Assembly: GCA_029565935.1 (NCBI GenBank)
Contig: JAKQNF010000012.1
Location: 1-64,000, forward strand
Direction: 5' to 3'
Origin: Bacillota bacterium
GTDB lineage: Bacteria; Bacillota; DTU025; MWDF01
DNA length: 64,000 nucleotides
Position numbers and translations under genes: made by a program. The first letter of the stretch is position 1. The number at the start of each line of letters is the position of its first letter. The notes below the pieces were generated by a model that did not search any database, was not told the origin of the DNA, and worked only from the letters and a program-made list of their open reading frames with translations. Shown in pieces: positions 36,505 through 44,051 of the stretch.

Positions 36505-37855
36505 TGTCCTGATCCTCTGTGCTAGTAACGGCGCTCCTGTCGAGTTTCCTCACGATGATCTTGCTGCCTTCTATCCTCTCTACCACTACCTCGGTACCGG
36601 GGGGCAGGAATTCGCCCTCGGACAGGACGTCGGTCTTGGTCCTCCCGAAATAGGCAGTACCTACGGGCCTCAGCGTAGAGAAGACGATACCTTCGTCCCC
36701 GGTTTTGGGTGCAGCGGGCCCTTTGGGGGATGCCGCTGGTTTTACTGCGATGTTCTTGCCCGTAACTTCGGTCAATATCAGGCGGCCTATGAAGCTGTTG
36801 CCCTTTACGCCCTTCTTATCGAGCACCCTGACCAGAATTATGATCGCCGCTATCGCGAACGCGAGGGCAATGCTAACAGCGATGAACGCCTCGCCCGGCG
36901 TCGGATATGACATCACGAAGCTCGCGAAGATGGCGATCAGACCCGACACCCCGATGACTCCGAAGCCGGGTATGAACAGCTCGATCATCAGAAGGATCAT
37001 ACCGACGATGAACAGCGCCACGATCTCCCAGCCGGCCATCCCGGTGATTATCCTCCCATAGAAGAACAACGCGAAACCCAGTACCCCGGCCATCCCGAAA
37101 ATGCCGAATCCAGGTGTGAAGGCCTCCACGATGAGGCCTACCACGCCCACCATTAGCAATATCTCCGACGTCACCGGGGATGTCAAAAACTGCCCGAAAC
37201 GCTCCATGTTGTTCATCGAGAAATCTATGCGGGTCAGCTCTGAAAGGCCCGCGCCCAAGAGCATGTCCTCGATGTTCGAGTACGTCCCGTCCGCGAATCC
37301 GATCCTCACGGCGTCCTCCGCCCCGAGCGTCAGGATCTTGCCCTTCTCCTTTAGCCCCGCTATTTCAATATCACTATCGACCATCGAACCAGCTACCTTA
37401 GGGTCCCTGCCGTTCGCGCTCGCGGTGCTCTCGAACTGCTGGCGATATGCGGAGATGTACTTCTCCTCGGCTGGGCGCGTCTCGGCGGCGCCTATCGACC
37501 CTCCCTTGCCCATGTAAAGCCCATCGCAGCTAAGAGCTACCAGCGCGCCGGCCGACCATGCCTTCTGGTCGACGAACGCGATCGTCCTCACGCCACTGGC
37601 CATGATTTCATCCCTTATCCTGTTGGACGCGTCCACGAGCCCGCCGTAGGTGTCGATGTCGAATACAACGGCCTTTGCGCCTGCACCCTCGGCTTCTTTT
37701 AGGGCCCTTGCGACGAAGAGCACCGTCCCGTCGTCGATGTCCCCTTTGACAGGCACGACGTAGACCGTGCCGGGATCTCCCCTAGCGATCAGTGAAAAAA
37801 ACACCGCTATGAGAGAAAGAACCACAAAAAAGGTAGCCAACTGTCTCCAGCGCAT
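36497..37855 (-). CDS. nfeD: NfeD membrane-bound serine protease
   Basis: The full-length NfeD has 452 residues. An N-terminal helix or signal (about 7-25) precedes a ClpP-like serine protease domain; the catalytic Ser lies in KAWSAGALVAL near residue 98. Several membrane helices follow (about 220-355), then a C-terminal OB domain (about 385-440). Archaeal PH1510 of this family cleaves hydrophobic stomatin tails with a Ser/Lys dyad; a similar action on FloA is plausible. It is probably the first gene of the long operon down to tgt. Confidence 0.94.
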   Translation of the reverse strand: MRWRQLATFFVVLSLIAVFFSLIARGDPGTVYVVPVKGDIDDGTVLFVARALKEAEGAGAKAVVFDIDTYGGLVDASNRIRDEIMASGVRTIAFVDQKAWSAGALVALSCDGLYMGKGGSIGAAETRPAEEKYISAYRQQFESTASANGRDPKVAGSMVDSDIEIAGLKEKGKILTLGAEDAVRIGFADGTYSNIEDMLLGAGLSELTRIDFSMNNMERFGQFLTSPVTSEILLMVGVVGLIVEAFTPGFGIFGMAGVLGFALFFYGRIITGMAGWEIVALFIVGMILLMIELFIPGFGVIGVSGLIAIFASFVMSYPTPGEAFIAVSIALAFAIAAIIILVRVLDKKGVKGNSFIGRLILTEVTGKNIAVKPAASPKGPAAPKTGDEGIVFSTLRPVGTAYFGRTKTDVLSEGEFLPPGTEVVVERIEGSKIIVRKLDRSAVTSTEDQDNG

Positions 37856-37899
37856 CCTTCTTCACCCCTGACAGAAATAGGTTATTCCATCTATAAGCT

Positions 37900-37928
37900 A
37901 TTATATCAATTTATGGTCGGTTTTTAAG
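37900..37928 (-). promoter_or_regulatory. Candidate promoter of the nfeD operon
   Basis: A perfect TATAAT (37900-37905) lies 45 bases before nfeD on the minus strand, with a poor -35 CTTAAA (37923-37928) at 17 bases. Confidence 0.45.
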
Positions 37929-37967
37929 GTCAGCGGTCGCAACCTCGTCATAATTCGCCCATTAAGT

Positions 37968-37991
37968 AAAACGCCGGGCACGGGCCCGGCG
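37968..37991 (-). terminator. Terminator after rpsU
   Basis: CGCCGGGC pairs with GCCCGGCG around a 4-base loop and is followed by TTTT on the minus strand. Confidence 0.8.
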
Positions 37992-38010
37992 TCACTGATG
38001 CGGTATTAAC

Positions 38011-38187
38011 TTAGCGGAAGCGCCTCTTGCGCGCGGCCTCGGACTTCTTCTTGCGCTTTACGCTAGGCTTCTCATAGTGCTCCCTCTTGCGTATCTCAGC
38101 CAAGACTCCCGACATCTGGCACTGGCGCTTGAAGCGGCGCAGCGCGCTGTCCAGGGTCTCGTTCTTTCCAACTCGAACCTCTGCCAT
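38011..38187 (-). CDS. rpsU: 30S ribosomal protein S21
   Basis: S21 is a small, very basic protein of the 30S platform that assists initiation near the anti-Shine-Dalgarno end of 16S rRNA. The 58 residues show the family pattern [40 protein letters not shown] and a basic end RRFR. The ATG at 38187 gives the usual N-terminus MAEVRVGK and has GGAGGG upstream. Here it is a single-gene unit with its own strong promoter and terminator, and yqeY is absent after it. Confidence 0.96.
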   Translation of the reverse strand: MAEVRVGKNETLDSALRRFKRQCQMSGVLAEIRKREHYEKPSVKRKKKSEAARKRRFR

Positions 38188-38271
38188 ACGGACTCCCCTC
38201 CCTCCGGGTTTGGATTCACGGTCTGCCGCCAAAGCTGATCCGTATGACCTTGCAAAGCAAGTTCTTTTGAT

Positions 38272-38301
38272 ATGTTATCCTAACTAGCATATCGTTGTCA
38301 A
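38272..38301 (-). promoter_or_regulatory. Promoter of rpsU
   Basis: A perfect TTGACA (38296-38301) is followed by TAACAT (18-base spacer) or GATAAC (16-base spacer) on the minus strand. Downstream, the leader holds a perfect CTTGC-TTT-GCAAG inverted repeat near 38249-38261. Confidence 0.7.
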
Positions 38302-38308
38302 TAAACCA

Positions 38309-38647
38309 TCAACCTGGAGGCCAGCCGAACGGCCTTCCCCCGAGCAGGTGCATGTGCAGATGCTCAACGCTCTGGCCGCCGTCAGGTCCGGAGTTTACGA
38401 CGAGCCTGAAGCCGGTGTCAAAGATGCCCATCTCTCTCGCTATTCCGACCGCCCTGGCCGCCATCCTGCCGATTATCCCGGCATCCCCTTCTACTTCCTT
38501 GATCCCCGGTATGTGCTCCTTCGGCACTATCAGCACGTGCACAGGCCCGGCCGGGCTTATATCCTTGAACGCCGCGAGCTCGTCATCCTCGAACACCAGG
38601 CTCCCCAGCCTACCGGCTGCTATCTTGCAGAATATGCAATCGTCCAA
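38309..38647 (-). CDS. HIT family nucleotide-binding protein (HinT-like)
   Basis: A 112-residue histidine-triad hydrolase that cleaves purine nucleotide phosphoramidates. The triad is HLHMHLLGG near residues 97-105, and the N-terminus CIFCKIAAG (Cys-x-x-Cys) is typical. The TTG at 38647 has GGGGTGG upstream. It closes the queT-mtaB-hit transcript, 22 bases after mtaB. Confidence 0.95.
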   Translation of the reverse strand: MDDCIFCKIAAGRLGSLVFEDDELAAFKDISPAGPVHVLIVPKEHIPGIKEVEGDAGIIGRMAARAVGIAREMGIFDTGFRLVVNSGPDGGQSVEHLHMHLLGGRPFGWPPG

Positions 38648-38669
38648 CGGGATCCACCCCTTCCTTCGG

Positions 38670-39992
38670 TTACCGTTGTTCTATTATGGCACCTCTCGCC
38701 CCTTCGGGCCCGACGGATGTCACATTGACGTACACGCGCCCTTCCGGCCTGCTTTCCGACCTGAAAAGCACTCTTACGTATTCACTCGTGTACCCTTCGC
38801 ATTCGAAACCGTCCCCCGTAGGTATCGCGCTTTCCACTATGACATCGAATACTCCGCCCTCCATGCCCTCGATGAACTCGCGCGCTCCTTGCTTCGACGC
38901 CTCCATAAGCCTTGCCACCCTGTCGTGCTTCACGTCCTCGGATACCTGCCCGGGAAGACCTGCCGCGATGGTCCCCTTCCTCCTCGAATATGGGAATGCA
39001 TGGACCTTAAGGAAACCCATCCTTTCCACCAAGGACAGAGTGTTGGCGAACATCCTCTCCGTCTCCCCTGGGAAACCCGCGATAATGTCGGTGGTGAGCC
39101 CGAACCTGCCTATGGCCGCCCTTGCTTTCTCCACCGCCGCTTCGTAGCCCTTCGCGTCGTAGTGCCTATTCATGGACTTGAGCACGGAATCGTCTCCGGA
39201 CTGAAGGGGAAGGTGCAGATGCTTCGCAAGCTTCGGCTCGTTAGCGAAAAGCTCTATGATGTCGTCGGTAAGCTCTGTAGGTTCCAGGGAGGACAGCCTA
39301 ACCCTCTTGATCCCGGAGGGCCTTGCGGCGGCCCTGATCGCATCCGCAAGGCTTACGCCCGAAAGGTCCTTCCCGTAGCAGCCGAGGTGTATGCCGGTAA
39401 GCACCACCTCCAGGTAGCCTGCGTCTGCAAGGCGCGATGCTTCTTCTTCGATCGGGCCCAGGCCCCTGCTCCTTACGTGGCCCCTTACGTACGGCACCAG
39501 GCAGTAGGAGCAGTATGCATCGCAGCCGTCCTCTATCTTCAAGTAAGCCCTCGACATGCCGTCGGCGCCTTCAGCTTTCATCTCCTCGTACGAGCCGAAC
39601 GAAAAGATGTCCTTGACCAGGTTACGGCGGCGCGTCTGTGCCTCGCTCACGCCGAGCTGCCTATCTACCGCATCCACGAGTGCGAGCCTGTTAGTCGAGC
39701 CCGCTACTATGCTGACACCTTCTATTGCCTCGGCCGCTTCGGGATCTCCCTGTACGAAGCATCCTGCGGCGATAACAATCGCGCCGGGGTTCGCCTTGGC
39801 GGCGCGCCTTATCATCTGCCTCGACTTCCTGTCCGCCTCTGCCGTCACCGTACAGGTGTTGACCACTACCGCGTCCGGTCCCTCGCCAACCGGGACGATG
39901 CTGTAACCGCGGTCCGTGAATGCCTTTTCCATCGCCTGGGTATCGTACTGGTTCACCTTGCACCCCAGGGTTATGAAGGATACTTTCTTCAT
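38670..39992 (-). CDS. mtaB: tRNA t6A37 methylthiotransferase MtaB
   Basis: MtaB converts t6A to ms2t6A at position 37 of tRNAs reading ANN codons. It has 440 residues with two iron-sulfur clusters. The N-terminal domain starts VSFITLGCKVNQYDTQAME (C10, then C47 in NTCTV and C82 in AGCFVQ). The radical SAM motif CDAYCSYCLVPYVRG lies near 150, and a C-terminal TRAM domain follows. GCKVNQYD distinguishes MtaB from MiaB. Position between rsmE and rpsU corresponds to yqeV in Bacillus, although other genes are inserted here. Confidence 0.95.
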   Translation of the reverse strand: MKKVSFITLGCKVNQYDTQAMEKAFTDRGYSIVPVGEGPDAVVVNTCTVTAEADRKSRQMIRRAAKANPGAIVIAAGCFVQGDPEAAEAIEGVSIVAGSTNRLALVDAVDRQLGVSEAQTRRRNLVKDIFSFGSYEEMKAEGADGMSRAYLKIEDGCDAYCSYCLVPYVRGHVRSRGLGPIEEEASRLADAGYLEVVLTGIHLGCYGKDLSGVSLADAIRAAARPSGIKRVRLSSLEPTELTDDIIELFANEPKLAKHLHLPLQSGDDSVLKSMNRHYDAKGYEAAVEKARAAIGRFGLTTDIIAGFPGETERMFANTLSLVERMGFLKVHAFPYSRRKGTIAAGLPGQVSEDVKHDRVARLMEASKQGAREFIEGMEGGVFDVIVESAIPTGDGFECEGYTSEYVRVLFRSESRPEGRVYVNVTSVGPEGARGAIIEQR

Positions 39993-40483
39993 TTCCTTTC
40001 GATTCCGACCTTCTTCAAAAGATTGAGGAGCGGTATGCCAAGAAGAAGCACGGCCACCGCCTCACCCGCAGCCACGGCCAGCATGGAGGCCTCCACGGTG
40101 AGGTTGAAGCCCCATAGCGTGACTTCGGGCATACCGTACACGAAGGGCAGATAGCCGCCCACTATTATGCCGTTGAGCACGATCGGCGCGGCATAGCCTG
40201 TGGTCTTCCACTTGTATTTGAGGGTTACGAGGGCCGCTATTATCGTAGCGATGGTCCCGAAGATGACGTCGACAGCCCCCACCGGACCGAGCAGGTTTGC
40301 GATCAGCGCCCCTATCGCAAGGCCCGGGACGGCCTCGGGCCATATCATGGGCAGCAGAGTCATCGCCTCGGCCACCCTCACCTGTATGGATCCGTAGGAT
40401 ATGGGCGCGAGCGCAAGGCACGATGCGACATATATGGCGGCTATGGCGGCCGCTCTTGTCAGCTTCCTTGTATCGAGCTTCAA
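39989..40483 (-). CDS. queT: QueT family transporter (queuosine precursor ECF substrate-binding subunit)
   Basis: The 164-residue integral membrane protein has about five or six helices and the QueT features VASCLALAPISYGSIQVRVAEA (in part, about 18-39) and LIANLLGPVGAVDVIFGT (about 60-77). QueT is an ECF S-component thought to import preQ1 or related bases. This fits tgt and queA in the same window. No preQ1 riboswitch is seen upstream. The TTG at 40483 has GGAGG 7 bases upstream. The mtaB start overlaps its stop. Confidence 0.9.
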   Translation of the reverse strand: MKLDTRKLTRAAAIAAIYVASCLALAPISYGSIQVRVAEAMTLLPMIWPEAVPGLAIGALIANLLGPVGAVDVIFGTIATIIAALVTLKYKWKTTGYAAPIVLNGIIVGGYLPFVYGMPEVTLWGFNLTVEASMLAVAAGEAVAVLLLGIPLLNLLKKVGIERK

Positions 40484-40516
40484 TTCATGACCTCCGCATC
40501 TTATTTACTATGTTAA

Positions 40517-40544
40517 ATTATCACACGCAGCCGGCGGTGTCTAA
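40517..40544 (-). promoter_or_regulatory. Candidate promoter of queT-mtaB-hit
   Basis: TTAGAC (40539-40544) and GATAAT (40517-40522) on the minus strand with a 16-base spacer, about 34 bases before queT. Confidence 0.5.
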
Positions 40545-40555
40545 CGACGAGGATG

Positions 40556-40583
40556 AAAAGAGGACCGGCCTGCGACCGGTCCT
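40556..40583 (-). terminator. Terminator after the lipoprotein pair
   Basis: AGGACCGG pairs with CCGGTCCT around a 7-base loop, followed by CTTTTC on the minus strand. The 170 bases between it and the lipoprotein stop hold no convincing gene. Confidence 0.75.
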
Positions 40584-40753
40584 GCTGGTCAAGACTCTTT
40601 GTAGATGCCTGACTCCGCTAGTTTCCCGCCCTTTCTCTTACTCGTCTTCTGAACGTAGATCGCTGCCGCAGCCCGGATGCCGACCCGACCGCCCGCCGGC
40701 CGGTCTGTGCAGAATGATCGCCGGCACTTTGCCAGCCTGCCTTCTAGAATCCC

Positions 40754-41377
40754 CTATACGGCAGGATTCAGCCCGTCGAACCAAAGCTCAAAAGATCCTA
40801 CCACGCGGCCCGTGGCGGTCTTGAGAGCACCGGTAAGGCTGTAGTCGATAGTCGTGGCAGGCTCGGTATAATATCCGGATACGTATGCGATCCGGCTAAT
40901 GAGATTGTCGTATGTCTCCTGTCCGATGACGTTGGACAGCGGTATAGGGCCGAAACTCAGCTGCGGCGCCGACATGCCGATGGCGCCGAGGAAGTCGGCC
41001 AAGGTGAATTCCCCGTATACGACGAATGTGTCGGTCGCAGTGTCGAAAGAGCAGCTATCGAAGTCTAGCAGATCGTAAAGATAATCGCTGATCCAGTCGA
41101 GAGCCTGGTCCACCTCGGCCGCATCCATGCTCATGCTCATGATCAGCCCTTCCAGCTCTACTTCCAGCACCGTCGGAAGAGTGGGGATGAAGCCTGTGAC
41201 TTCTACGTCTACTTGCATGACGTCCTCAACTAGTGAACCGTTAAACACCTTTCCGTCACTCCGGACTAAGTAGCTGGAATCTCCGGTAACTGTGAATTTG
41301 AGCATGCAACCGGTCAAGGTGAAAAGCAAAAGGACCGTGATCGCCGCCGCGGCCCGTCTTAAGAACCTGGCCTTCAT
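40754..41377 (-). CDS. Lipoprotein, third member of a paralogous triplet, function unknown
   Basis: The 207-residue protein has a lipoprotein signal (lipobox LTGC, Cys at about 24) followed directly by MLKFTVTGDSSYLVRSDG. The same start, C-(M/L/I)-L-x-F-x-(I/V)-x-G-x-x-x-Y, and a similar layout recur in the next two genes. The shared pattern continues as a G-x-x-P-x-x-P turn near residue 65 and a helix pair around DALADALS-like positions near 90-105. The mature part has strands at both ends, so an exported ligand-binding or adhesive domain is possible. It is co-transcribed with 41400-42026 (22-base gap). Confidence 0.8.
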   Translation of the reverse strand: MKARFLRRAAAAITVLLLFTLTGCMLKFTVTGDSSYLVRSDGKVFNGSLVEDVMQVDVEVTGFIPTLPTVLEVELEGLIMSMSMDAAEVDQALDWISDYLYDLLDFDSCSFDTATDTFVVYGEFTLADFLGAIGMSAPQLSFGPIPLSNVIGQETYDNLISRIAYVSGYYTEPATTIDYSLTGALKTATGRVVGSFELWFDGLNPAV

Positions 41378-41399
41378 GTTTTACCCTCCTTCCCGATTC

Positions 41400-42026
41400 C
41401 TACACCACATCAGGTCCCACTACCGTGAAATCGCAGTCCAGGGTGGCTATCACGCTTCCGTAGCTGGTCTTCATCGTACCTTTCAGCTTTATGTCGACCG
41501 TAGTGCCGTAATATGGGTCGGTGAGCTCTTCGTCGCAGAGCCTCTCCAGCTCCGCCATCAGCGCCTCATATAAATCATGTCCGATGACCCTGTGAAGGTC
41601 CCACTCATACGGTCCGAGCTCCTCGGCCTTGGCCCCTATTACCAGCCATTCGCTTATAGACGGCATGGCCTCTTCCTTGCTGATCCAAAACGGGTTGCCC
41701 TCGAGGGTGCTTCCGCTGAACGAATCGAAGCCCAGGTAATCGTACATCGCCCCGGACAGCGCGTCCGCAAGGGCATCCAGCTGGGCCTCGTTCAGCCCGT
41801 CGTTGTGCACCTCTCCCGTTATCTCATAGACGACCACTTCGGGCCACTTGGGCACTGCGCCCCTTACCGTCACGAGCACTTTTGCCGGGCCTCCCTGTAG
41901 GCCTTCCGAAGTCACCGTATAGTCCTCCTTGCCGATTATAGTGAAGTTGAGCAGGCAGCCTGACAACGACATCGCCAGAAGAAGGACCGCAGCGCAAGCT
42001 AGAGCCCGCACGATGCCCCTTTTCAT
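41400..42026 (-). CDS. Lipoprotein, second member of a paralogous triplet, function unknown
   Basis: The 208-residue protein has the lipobox LSGC (Cys at about 24) followed by LLNFTIIGKEDYTVTSEGLQ. The shared family core follows: VLVTVRGAVPKWPEVVVYEI (about 50-69), a helical stretch QLDALADALSGAMYDYLGFD, and a C-terminal strand region IKLKGTMKTSYGSVIATLDC ending DFTVVG. Overall similarity to its neighbours is low but runs end to end, suggesting old duplications. It leads the pair transcribed to the terminator at 40556. Confidence 0.8.
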   Translation of the reverse strand: MKRGIVRALACAAVLLLAMSLSGCLLNFTIIGKEDYTVTSEGLQGGPAKVLVTVRGAVPKWPEVVVYEITGEVHNDGLNEAQLDALADALSGAMYDYLGFDSFSGSTLEGNPFWISKEEAMPSISEWLVIGAKAEELGPYEWDLHRVIGHDLYEALMAELERLCDEELTDPYYGTTVDIKLKGTMKTSYGSVIATLDCDFTVVGPDVV

Positions 42027-42133
42027 GACAATCCCTCCTTATGCCCATTGACTGTGAACTTTACCTTTATACTTTTCTACAATTCATTAATATTTCCTCT
42101 ATTGTAATATCTGGCTGGTCCATGGAGCGACAT

Positions 42134-42161
42134 AAAAGAAGGCTCCGGTTATGCCGGAGCC
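42134..42161 (-). terminator. Terminator after the first lipoprotein
   Basis: GGCTCCGG pairs with CCGGAGCC around a 5-base loop and is followed by TTCTTTT on the minus strand. Confidence 0.8.
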
Positions 42162-42191
42162 TCCATATACGAATTATCTCGTGCCTATAGG

Positions 42192-42833
42192 TCAGATGAC
42201 TATCATCGAGCCGTGGATGACGAAGGTTATGTCCAGTTCAGCGACCGTCTTGTTCTTCACATCGTTCTCGGCGATGCCGTTGACGTTGAATGTGATCTCC
42301 GTTCCCTCAGGTATGTTTTCGCAGGTCCCTTCGAGGCTCGCCACTAAACTATCGTACTTTTCCTGGCCAAGGAGCTTCGAGAGCTCATAATCGGTTATTG
42401 TTATCGCAGTCGAAGCGCCACTGGGGTTTAGCAGCTCCTTCCAGCTTGGTATGACCATGAATACCGTCACCTTGAACGCGTCGTCATCCAGATCGCCCTC
42501 AGCGGTTACGGCATCGAACTCCGGAGAGTCGCTAAAGCTGTTATAGAGATTTGTTTCGATCTGGTTGGCAAGGGCTACGTCCAGCGGGTCGCTGGCATCA
42601 GCGGTTATGGGATTCACGGTGCCCTGCACGTTAATGGTGAGCAGGTCTGGCCATACGGGCCATATGCCCTTCGCGATGACGTCTACCTTGATAGGTCCGT
42701 TGCTGATCTGGTCACTATAGACATCATAGATGTCAGATCCTACGATGCGGAAATTCAGGATGCATCCGGAGAGGGAGACCATCAGACTCAGCGCCAGTAC
42801 TGCGAGGATTACCCTTGAGGCATTCTTCTTCAT
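42192..42833 (-). CDS. Lipoprotein, first member of a paralogous triplet, function unknown
   Basis: The 213-residue protein has a signal peptide with lipobox LSGC (Cys near 24) followed by ILNFRIVGSDIYDVYSDQIS. The family core is VDVIAKGIWPVWPDLLTINV (about 50-69), with the WPxWP turn best preserved here. A predicted helix and a late strand region ITFNVNGIAENDVKNKTVAE ending DITFVIHG complete it. The ATG at 42833 follows GGAGG by 10 bases; a TTG one codon earlier is possible. It is a separate unit ended by its own terminator, next to thioredoxin. Confidence 0.8.
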   Translation of the reverse strand: MKKNASRVILAVLALSLMVSLSGCILNFRIVGSDIYDVYSDQISNGPIKVDVIAKGIWPVWPDLLTINVQGTVNPITADASDPLDVALANQIETNLYNSFSDSPEFDAVTAEGDLDDDAFKVTVFMVIPSWKELLNPSGASTAITITDYELSKLLGQEKYDSLVASLEGTCENIPEGTEITFNVNGIAENDVKNKTVAELDITFVIHGSMIVI

Positions 42834-42882
42834 CAACTATCATCCTCCATTATCTATGAATGATTCCTCGAAAGTATCCCGA

Positions 42883-42905
42883 ACGGGAGGCTTCGCGCCT
42901 CCCGT
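42883..42905 (-). terminator. Hairpin after thioredoxin gene, weak terminator
   Basis: ACGGGAGGC pairs with GCCTCCCGT around a 5-base loop, 23 bases after the trx stop on the minus strand. The following bases hold only a short T-rich tract, so efficiency is uncertain. Confidence 0.5.
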
Positions 42906-42928
42906 CAGTGCCTATATTCTCTTCGTCC

Positions 42929-43246
42929 TTATTTCAGCAGCTCCTTGGCCTTCAGATCCAATGCGGCGGCAGGAGTTACGCCCACGGATTTGTCAACAGC
43001 CTTGCCGTCCTTAAAGAAGATCAGGGTAGGGATGCTCTGGACTCCGAATTGCTGTGCCGTCACGGTGTGGTCGTCCACATTGATCTTGCAGATCTTCACG
43101 TCCTTGTTTAGAGTGGCGAGCTTGTCCAGCTCGGGTGCTTGCATACGGCAAGGTCCGCACCACGGTGCCCAGAAGTCAACCAACGCCAGTCCTTTATGGT
43201 CTAAAACCTCCGCCTTGAAGTTAGTATCGGTAATCTCGTGCGCCAT
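42929..43246 (-). CDS. trx: Thioredoxin
   Basis: Thioredoxin is a cytosolic dithiol reductase. The 105-residue protein has the active site FWAPWCGPCRMQAPE (Cys pair near 31 and 34), the cis-proline region SIPTLIFFKDGKAVD (about 74-88) and an ending VGVTPAAALDLKAKELL. The ATG at 43246 starts MAHEITDTNF, the family's usual N-terminus; eleven open codons upstream are not used. It has its own promoter and a hairpin after it. Confidence 0.96.
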   Translation of the reverse strand: MAHEITDTNFKAEVLDHKGLALVDFWAPWCGPCRMQAPELDKLATLNKDVKICKINVDDHTVTAQQFGVQSIPTLIFFKDGKAVDKSVGVTPAAALDLKAKELLK

Positions 43247-43287
43247 GCTATTTCTCACCCATCCTTCTACGTTTCGCATTAATTGGT

Positions 43288-43318
43288 ATTATATCACCTT
43301 GATGCCTGCACTATTCAA
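43288..43318 (-). promoter_or_regulatory. Promoter of thioredoxin gene
   Basis: A perfect TATAAT (43288-43293) on the minus strand with TTGAAT (43313-43318) at a long 19-base spacing; the -35 overlaps the rsmE stop. Confidence 0.55.
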
Positions 43319-44051
43319 TGCGTGGCCCCAATTCTCCTGCTATGTACAGCACTATGGCGCCCGCCGCGATAGGTGCCGTCTCGGTCCTTAGTATCCTAGG
43401 TCCCAGCCCGGCGACATAAGCGCCTTCTGCCCTGGCCAGGGCCACTTCGTCCTCGCTGAAGCCTCCTTCCGGCCCAACCACGAGGGTCACGTCCTGGGCA
43501 TTCCGTATGACCTTTGCGCAACCGGAAAGGCCCTGCTTTGTCTCATCCTCCCATAGGAAAATCATGAAGGAACGGCTTCTGGAAGCTTCCTTCAGCGCAG
43601 ATTCCAGCGAGGTCACGTCGCCCACTTCGGGGGCGCTTCCCCTCCCGCTCTGCTTGGCCGCCTCATGGGCCAGGTTCCTCCACCTATTCAGCTTCCCCGA
43701 AGAGGCCTCCCTTGCGACGCAGTGCCTGCTCACTGCCGGCACTATCCTAAAGAAGCCAAGCTCGGTGCACTTCTCGACTATGTAGTCCATCTTCTGCCCT
43801 TTAGGAAGACATTGTATCAGCGTAAGCTTCAGCGACGCCTCGATCCCGCCTTTGGTGAATGACAGCGGCTTCATCGTCACTAAGGATTCGTCTACGCTTT
43901 CTATTAGGCAGTCGGCCCTCTCGCCGGTGGGCAGTACGGCACTTATCGCATCTTTAGGCCTCATTCTCAGCACAACTGCGATATGGCGGGCGTCTGGTCC
44001 TTCTATCTCCAGCAGTCCGTCGCTGCGCCTGTTCGCCGAAAAGCTCCTCAT
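43311..44051 (-). CDS. rsmE: 16S rRNA (uracil1498-N3)-methyltransferase
   Basis: RsmE methylates U1498 of 16S rRNA with SAM. The protein has 246 residues with a PUA-like N-terminal domain (GPDARHIAVVLRM near 20-32) and a SPOUT knot with LVVGPEGGFSEDEVALA (about 196-212) and GLGPRILRTETA (about 222-233). It overlaps prmA by 4 bases, the yqeT-yqeU order of Bacillus. Confidence 0.96.
   Translation of the reverse strand: MRSFSANRRSDGLLEIEGPDARHIAVVLRMRPKDAISAVLPTGERADCLIESVDESLVTMKPLSFTKGGIEASLKLTLIQCLPKGQKMDYIVEKCTELGFFRIVPAVSRHCVAREASSGKLNRWRNLAHEAAKQSGRGSAPEVGDVTSLESALKEASRSRSFMIFLWEDETKQGLSGCAKVIRNAQDVTLVVGPEGGFSEDEVALARAEGAYVAGLGPRILRTETAPIAAGAIVLYIAGELGPRIE

Noticed and set aside
40484-40590. 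preQ1 riboswitch upstream of queT
   Set aside because: QueT genes are often preceded by one, but the gap shows neither the class I C-rich pseudoknot with an A-rich tail nor another recognisable aptamer; only a promoter and an upstream terminator are visible.
40591-40753. Small gene in the gap after the lipoprotein pair
   Set aside because: No frame with a ribosome binding site and coding-like composition was found on either strand.
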